Shown here: positions 58,191 to 64,000 of the stretch, piece by piece
How positions within the stretch are numbered: the first letter of the stretch is position 1
Layout of the letters: every line of letters begins with the position of its first letter
Assembly (NCBI GenBank): GCA_003415625.1
Contig: PYIU01000003.1
Location: forward strand, 496,001 to 560,000
DNA from: Aquanectria penicillioides
Taxonomy: Eukaryota; Ascomycota; Sordariomycetes; Hypocreales; Nectriaceae
Direction: 5' to 3'
DNA: 64,000 nt
Notes under the pieces: generated by a model
Told to the model about the DNA's origin: nothing
Seen by the model: the letters and a program-made list of their open reading frames with translations, nothing else
Database searches by the model: none
Program-made: the position numbers and the translations under genes

Positions 58191-59141
58191 ATTGCAATTG
58201 AAATGAACACTCGAACAGTTGCAGGGGGTTTGATTGATAGTTCTTCCAAGTGGTCAAGTTATAGCTGTTCGCGTGTTGGCACGAACTGTCGATAGTTCGC
58301 GATGACTCAGTCCCTTGACACCCACCCATGCTGCCTATCCCATCCCACCACCATGTCATCTTACCCCAGAGTGCCCAGGTATCGGCATATCTATTTCACC
58401 GGAAGTCGGAACACCGCAACCAACCAGGTTGGAAGGAGTTGGTTTGGCTTGAACAGCGACACATCATTTGTCGAAGCCTGAAGTATGCCCGCCGGAGGGA
58501 TGTGGCATTAGGAGGAGGATCCGATGAACTCTTCGGCATCATCAATTTCATTCGCCAAGGCCGATTAAATCCCTGGTTTTTTATTTCTCAAATACGGAGC
58601 TGTTGTTCTATATCCAATGGTTGGAACAGTTTGTGACGCCAGTGAAATACTGGCATACTGATTCTCCTCTCGTCGCAGCATGGCTTTGCAAACACGATTC
58701 ATACTGGCGAGGCGAATTTTCAACACCTCATTCACTTACATAGAAATTGACCTACTCATGCGAACAGTACCTTTCCTCTCAGATGAATCACATAGTATGC
58801 GACTAGTTCCACTCAATTCGAACTTTTGTTAGAAGTGGATTGTGCCAGTTGTGATATTCACTACGCCCACTACTGTCTCCAGAACGCTAGAACCTCACCA
58901 ACAGAACACTTAATAGCTTGAAAATTCAACATTCTGAATCATGGCACCCCAGACTTTTGCACGTCATGCGAGGAGAAGCGTGTGAGCATAAGAATGCCTC
59001 CGCGATCCCTGTCCGATCTTCGTTTTCTTTCCTTTACATCCACACCACTCTCAGCTCAACAGTCCTCAGCATCGGTTCTCCTCCTCGCCGATCTGAGACA
59101 TCACCATAACCAAAGTCAACTCGAAAGGCATTCTCGGCAAC
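58191..59141. other. Intergenic / divergent promoters
   Basis: Promoter region between the ELO-like (-) and Ser-rich pentad (+) genes. Short frames in it have no motif. Confidence 0.5.
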
Positions 59142-60788
59142 ATGTCTCCCGGCTCCGAGTCTGACTACGGCTATTCCATCAACAGGTTTCTTGCCAGCGA
59201 TGAGCCTAACACGGGGCACTCTGTTGTAGGGAGTTCTGCTAGCGGAAGGTCTTCCAATAGGCCACCTCCTCATAGGAGATCTGCTAATCGAACCTCTGCC
59301 AGTCGAAATTCTGCTCGCAGCGAGTCCGCTTACAGCCAGTCTGTTGTCAGTCAGTCAGATGCTAGTTCAACTGCCACCCTCCGATCTACCAGTGGAAGAT
59401 CTTCCAACAGGATCCCTCCTGATAGGAGATCTGCCAGTGGAACCTCTGTCAGTCGAAATTCTGCTCGCAGCGAGTCTGCATTCAGCCAGTCTGATACTGA
59501 TTCAACTGCTACCCTCCGACCTTCTGGTCAAAGATCCTCTGCCAAGACTTCATCCAACGGAAATCCCAGGAGCAGACACTCTACCAATCGGAACTCTGTT
59601 CGCAGCTACTCTGTTAGTGGATCGTCTGCCACTCTCCGATCTGCTAATGGGACATCTGTTAGCGGAACTTCAGTCGGCAGCCATTCTGTTAGCGGACGTT
59701 CATCCAACAGGCAATCTGTTAGCGGACACTCTAGCAATCTAACTTCTGCTCGCAGTCGGTCTGTTGCCAGTCAATCTGTTACCGGCCAGTCTATGAGCGG
59801 AAGATCTGCTACCACCGGACCTGATGGGAGAACTGTCCACGGAACTTCAGTCACCGGACATTCTGCTAGCGGAAGATCATCTAACAGGCACTCTCGTTCT
59901 ATCCCTGGATCCTCTGTCAGTGGAAGTTCCGTTTCCACACAATCTATCGACAGGCAATCTGATGGCGGGAGTACTGTCCGCGGACCCTCTGTTAGACAAC
60001 ATGCTGAATCCAAGCAATCCGTGACGAAGCGAACCTTTGGGGGGCGGTCTGCCAATGGACAGTTTTCTGGCGGACGGTCCGTTACCAAGAATTCTGTCAA
60101 CGAACAATCTATGAACAGGGTAACTTCTGGTGGCCAATCTATCGACAGGGACTTTGTCCACCAAAACTCCGTCACTAGGGGATCCGTCAACGGGAGGTCT
60201 GCTAATGGACGCTCTACCGGGCACTCTATCAACAGGCATACTGTCACTGGCGAATCTGTAAACAGGCAGTCTGCTGATGGGCGCTTCACTACAGGAAATT
60301 CTTTCAGCAGGCACTCGGTCAGCGGAAACTCGGTCAACCGAAGCACTTTCAACGGCCATTCCGGCACCGGTCATTCTATCGACCGGCGATCTACAACCGG
60401 AAGCTCCGTTGCCAGGCATTCTGTCCATGGAAATTCCGTCACCGGGCGATCCACCAACAGGAACTCTGTCAGTGGAAGCTCTGTCAACAGAAGATCTGTT
60501 CTCACCTCCATTACCGAGGAGCCCGACAGCTATGCTCACAACAACGGGGCCCTCACCAACGGATCCGGTCACAGCTTGCCGCTTTATCGCGGTAACCATC
60601 GTGGCCCTGGCCAGTCTTCCATGACGGAAGAGACGACTATCGTTTTCAGGCGGGTGACTATCACTGATGAACCAAATGGCGGAAACCAGGTTTCTACTCG
60701 CGGTCACGGAGGTCGCCGCAATCGAGGAGGGGCTTTCAACGGCCCAAGGGCCATGATCGCCCGCGAATCCTCTGATGCAGCTCCTTAA
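59142..60788 (+). CDS. Ser/Gly/Arg-rich pentad-repeat protein of unknown function
   Basis: An uninterrupted 548-residue single-exon frame runs from ATG 59142 (acATGtct). From about residue 24 to 450 it is built of five-residue units of the form x-S-(V/A/S/I)-(S/N/T)-(G/R), for example HSVSG, NSVNR, RSSNR, QSIDR. These stay in phase for some 80 units with only occasional slips. At DNA level this is a 15 bp period; two larger copies (~145 bp) lie at 59241-59385 and 59391-59516. The last ~95 residues are different and non-repetitive (SSMTEETTIVFRRVTITDEP, then a Gly/Arg-rich tail). No signal peptide or membrane helix is seen. The repeat is Arg-rich and acid-poor, so it is strongly basic. No family is recognised. 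Confidence 0.75.
   Translation: MSPGSESDYGYSINRFLASDEPNTGHSVVGSSASGRSSNRPPPHRRSANRTSASRNSARSESAYSQSVVSQSDASSTATLRSTSGRSSNRIPPDRRSASGTSVSRNSARSESAFSQSDTDSTATLRPSGQRSSAKTSSNGNPRSRHSTNRNSVRSYSVSGSSATLRSANGTSVSGTSVGSHSVSGRSSNRQSVSGHSSNLTSARSRSVASQSVTGQSMSGRSATTGPDGRTVHGTSVTGHSASGRSSNRHSRSIPGSSVSGSSVSTQSIDRQSDGGSTVRGPSVRQHAESKQSVTKRTFGGRSANGQFSGGRSVTKNSVNEQSMNRVTSGGQSIDRDFVHQNSVTRGSVNGRSANGRSTGHSINRHTVTGESVNRQSADGRFTTGNSFSRHSVSGNSVNRSTFNGHSGTGHSIDRRSTTGSSVARHSVHGNSVTGRSTNRNSVSGSSVNRRSVLTSITEEPDSYAHNNGALTNGSGHSLPLYRGNHRGPGQSSMTEETTIVFRRVTITDEPNGGNQVSTRGHGGRRNRGGAFNGPRAMIARESSDAAP
59241..59516 (+). repeat. Two diverged ~145 bp direct repeats within the pentad-repeat gene
   Basis: Copies starting at 59241 and 59391 share long matches such as ggaag(g/a)tcttccaa(t/c)agg and ctgctcgcagcgagtc. 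They encode the same order of pentads ending ATLR. The second copy lacks one or two pentads. Confidence 0.85.
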
Positions 60789-61390
60789 GGCTAACAGCCC
60801 TCGCTCATCGGGTCAGCATGTTTCATCTACCCATCTTAAGCATTCGCAGCCCACAGGGCCGGACAGTCGGTCACAATAGTGGGAAATTGGTAATTTACCC
60901 GTGAATTCAGGTGGCTTAGTCGATACATTCGACTGATTACGGCCACCCACTCAATCATTGGTTCTCAAATGCACCAGAGGGCATTCTACTTCGGTGATAG
61001 GTGCCAGAGACTGGAAATATCGAGAACAATCGCCCCGCAGTCGATTTCAGGTTGTCATTCTTCTGCGAGCATTTGCTATTTTATTCATCTTCGCTATGCT
61101 CTTCATCTCTACTATGCTCTTCATTTCCCCCCTACTTTCTTCATATTTGCTAACCCCTTTTGAAAACTTTATAAAAAAAATGATTATTTTTCTTAGTACT
61201 GGAGTTTGATTTACATCATCTTGCTATCATGAAAATGGACTTGGCCGGCAAGATTTCGCCTCAGGATATCACAGGAGAGTCTAGACAACAACCCTCACCT
61301 ACACAAAATGACAGTTTTTGCTTAGCACTAATAAAATTGATTGAACTTGGAATTCATTGAGTGTAAAGTGGCGTTGGCATATATTCTACT
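60789..61390. other. Intergenic stretch
   Basis: Convergent 3' flank of the pentad-repeat gene and the carboxylesterase pseudogene. It includes a T/CT-rich segment near 61060-61200 and nothing else recognisable. Confidence 0.45.
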
Positions 61391-63167
61391 TCAAAGGGCT
61401 ATGTGATGGTCAAGCCCGACATTCTCGACCTCGGACGTATGTACTGCGTGCCCCCTCGACCGAAGTACCGCCAAATTGGCGTCGCTATCTAAACTCCATT
61501 GCTTCACGCTTGGTCCAATAGATGCAAAATAATCACAATTTTGTTGTTGGCCTCTACTGAGCTTCTCCATTCTTGTCTTGCCGCCCGACTCAAAGACAAT
61601 GGCTCCTTGCGCTTCTTGGTCCAAGTGTCCCATTTGACCAACCCGGAGTGACGGCACCTATCAGGGTCAAATGAACGAATGAAACTGGACCAATATCCTT
61701 GAATTCCTGGAGTGACTCGCTTATTGATTTCACCCTCGACATAGCTAGCTGGTGCTTCAACGCCCGAGTATTCCGGTCCGAAGATGGCGTTGAGCTCGAC
61801 AGTGTGGGGCACACCGAGACCTTGCGCCATCTGGTTTGGATCCTCGACATTATAGAGATAATTCCACGAGTTTGAGACGGAAAATTTGGTCATGTAGTTT
61901 GAGATGTAGATTCCTAGGCACATGCATCGCATCTACCCGTACACGTCGCTAACCTGTCTCCAGTAGCAGCCCGGGTTAGGGCACGTGTCATTTTTATTTG
62001 GGTACGGCTCGTTGATACCCCCAAGCTGTTCCAAGTTCAAGGAGGAAAACTAAATTTTCAGGAAAGCGTTGCTTCCCGTCAGTGTTGAGATGTTCCTGGG
62101 CGTGAATGGAGTGCCTCCATTCATGTCGTCATCCATGATGGCGGGAACACGGATGAACTTGCCCTGCTCAAACAGCCTGTAGGTGGAGTCAGGGACAAAC
62201 CCTCCATCTATGACGGGTGTTCACATGTAAATCGGGCCGCTGGGGCTCCGGAGTATGGAATGTTGTAGTTGGCCTTTTGGATCTCCAAAGCTGACTTCGA
62301 TCGCAAGCAAGCCAGGGCGTCTTCGCCAGTACAACCCAAGCGCAGAGCGAGATTCTCATACGAGTAGACAGATTCCTTTACGGTCAACATGTCTTGCGAA
62401 TGATACGGATTCAGCCGCCACGGCATGGAACAGGCCTTCGTCTTTGCCCCCATACGCGCTGAGGTGGTGGGCAACGCTAGCAGCTCAAGCAGAGGGTCCG
62501 CCCAACATGACATGGCCTGAATTGCCTCCGAATTTAGCCACGCACTTTTGCAACCACTGAAGAACCTTTCGCTGATCATAGAGGCCAATATTTGGCGTAA
62601 CATCTTTGCCATCCTCGAGAAAGCCATATGGACCAACTCGGTAGATCATGGTGACGGCTACCGTATCCATGTTGCCCGCCCGGATGATCCCAGTTCCATT
62701 GACGTGGGCATTCAAGTTGGAATTGAACCCGCCGCCCTGGATGAATACAAAAACAGGCAGCTTTGAAGTTTTTATCGCATTTCTCGGTGCCCATACGTTA
62801 GCAAACAGGCAGTCCTCAGACTACGACTTGCCGATCTCGTTCACGTCACTGCCCGTGGAGATGCATCTTAATCCAAACCGCAAACTATGTAAGCCTCGGT
62901 CTTTTGTATGTCTACGAGACTAGTCTGCTGATCACTTACATTGCTTGCATCTTGAACTGATTCCTCTTGAACAGGATCTTGGGCTGCACTGCACCTCAAG
63001 TTACCAAGCGGAGGAGCTGCAAATCGCATCCCGAGCCATTGGATGATGCCGCCTTCTGCCGTCCTGCCCCTGTACTCGCTATATCCCAAGTCAACAAGAC
63101 AGTCGACCGCCGTGACTAGAGACAGCACAAGAAGGGCCACTGCAGCGAAATACCGCATGCACTTCAT
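61391..63167 (-). pseudogene. Type B carboxylesterase pseudogene
   Basis: A signal-peptide exon (MKCMRYFAAVALLVLSLV at 63167) and an esterase body can be followed to about 61500. Landmarks are GMRFAAPPLGNLRC, SEDCLFANVWAP, FVFIQGGGFNSN, the elbow region LGGPSA, PVIDGGFVPDSTYRLFEQG and VFESGGKTRMEK. In-frame stops occur at 62821-62823, 62485-62487, 62050-62052 and 61933-61935. The second replaces the Gly after the nucleophile Ser, in a site where GDSAG would be expected. Frame changes are needed near 62393, 62218 and 61625. Because substitutions as well as indels are involved, and the catalytic elbow is hit, this is a decayed gene and not an assembly artefact alone. Functional relatives are secreted lipase- or esterase-like enzymes. 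The 3' limit is approximate. Confidence 0.85.
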
Positions 63168-64000
63168 GATGAGAACGGATGATTGGCAATAAGGCAACTA
63201 GGAAAGAACGCAGTGGCCATAATCCCAGGGGACATGTCGGATGATGGGTCTTTAATAGGCGACTATAGCCAAGTGCGAGAATGCAATACCAACCCAAACC
63301 TCCGTTGCGCGTGGCCGATCCCTTCGCCAACAATTACCAGAGCTTTCCAGGAAAACTATCAACCAGGGTATCGATCTAACTCTCCGTCCTTGTGACGGCG
63401 TATTTTTGAACCCCCGAGGTCATCCCTCGCCCATTTTGTCATGATCGTCTGGGGTACGTGGGTGGAAAGGCCCGAAGCACTCCGACTGCGACCCAGTTAA
63501 TTCCTCTTTCGAGATGTGCCCATGAAACTAGACACTGGAACTCGCCAATATACAAAAGATGTGATGCGAGTGCCCTTGCAATAGCGCGTGAGCTCGAGTC
63601 GGGGTGGCCGGGAGACTCAGTGGCACTAGAACCGAACCAGTTGCCCGTTGGTTTGGTATGCGAGCAGCCACTCCAACGCCGCTGTATGTCTTGCTAGTCG
63701 GCACTAGCTGGAAGCCGACCTCTACCGTTGTGTCTGCGCTTTGGAAAATAAAGAGGGGAGGCGTTGTAGAAGGTTATTGTCCATCATCAAACTGTGCACA
63801 TCCGATGTTGTCGATAGCCGACGAATGTATAGTCCAGCGCTTTGGGATCATTTTACATCACCAATTTCTTTTTGCAAAACTCGCTTCTTTTGCCAAGCCA
63901 TGATGCTCTGATTTCCGCATGTCTCACTGGCTAAGCCGAAAGCCATCGTCTGGCGCCGTTGATCGGCCACATGCGATTCTAGAAACTGCCCTAGCAGAAA
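63168..64000. other. Right-edge intergenic stretch
   Basis: No supported gene on either strand. ORFs here are short and motif-free. Confidence 0.45.

Noticed and set aside
59771..60707. Long antisense and alternate-frame ORFs (198 and 276 codons) over the pentad-repeat gene
   Set aside because: A 15 bp period without stops opens several frames at once. Only the sense frame has an ATG in good context, a non-repeat tail and continuity from end to end.
1..64000. tRNA or rRNA genes, CRISPR arrays, complete transposons
   Set aside because: Reading both strands by eye I found no tRNA B-box with a matching A-box, no rRNA, no spaced direct repeats and no transposase or reverse-transcriptase motifs. 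A tRNA scan and repeat-library search would settle it.

Overview
The window is nuclear DNA from a filamentous ascomycete, most likely a Sordariomycete (Hypocreales is my guess). The signs are 45-100 nt GT...AG introns, Zn2Cys6 regulators, a NACHT-ankyrin NLR with a fungal STAND N-terminus, and fungal POM33, Yvc1 and HAK proteins. About 25 protein-coding loci can be supported. I see no tRNA, rRNA, CRISPR array or intact transposon. The species cannot be named from sequence alone.

Layout. 1-21.3 kb is accessory-type sequence: a Gfo/Idh/MocA dehydrogenase cut by the left edge, a four-helix membrane protein, a kinase-vWA fusion, a CorA-like membrane protein, a drug:H+ MFS transporter, a large NACHT-ankyrin-ZZ NLR and an AflR-type Zn2Cys6 regulator. 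21.6-24.1 kb holds two housekeeping genes, an L1-domain ribosome-biogenesis factor and a palmitoyl-protein thioesterase. 24-29.6 kb is sparse, with a tiny secreted-peptide ORF, an LRAT/PPPDE-like gene and a membrane-protein remnant. 29.7-35.7 kb carries a divergent cation-transport pair, a HAK/KUP potassium transporter and a Yvc1/TRP-like vacuolar channel. 37-45 kb holds a TauD-type dioxygenase, a Zn2Cys6 regulator with a mid-protein zinc cluster, and an 11-exon amidase; this could be a small catabolic module. 47.5-58.2 kb is mostly conserved cellular genes: a CTD-kinase-type cyclin, a sulfotransferase-like protein, PTEN, POM33 and an ELO-like enzyme. The right end has a protein built almost wholly of five-residue Ser/Gly/Arg repeats and a decayed carboxylesterase pseudogene.

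A pattern across loci: the kinase, MFS, AflR-type and POM33 genes each need single-base corrections, nearly all at short homopolymers and five of six being a missing base. POM33 is a conserved nuclear-pore gene, so assembly or sequencing homopolymer error is the simplest explanation there and a likely one for the others. The carboxylesterase differs: it has several in-frame nonsense codons, one inside the nucleophile motif, and looks truly dead.

Exon boundaries come from reading splice signals and frame continuity by eye. Where a whole gene was assembled, the exon lengths sum to a multiple of three, after the stated single-base corrections where there are any. Family names come from recognised motifs, not from a database search.
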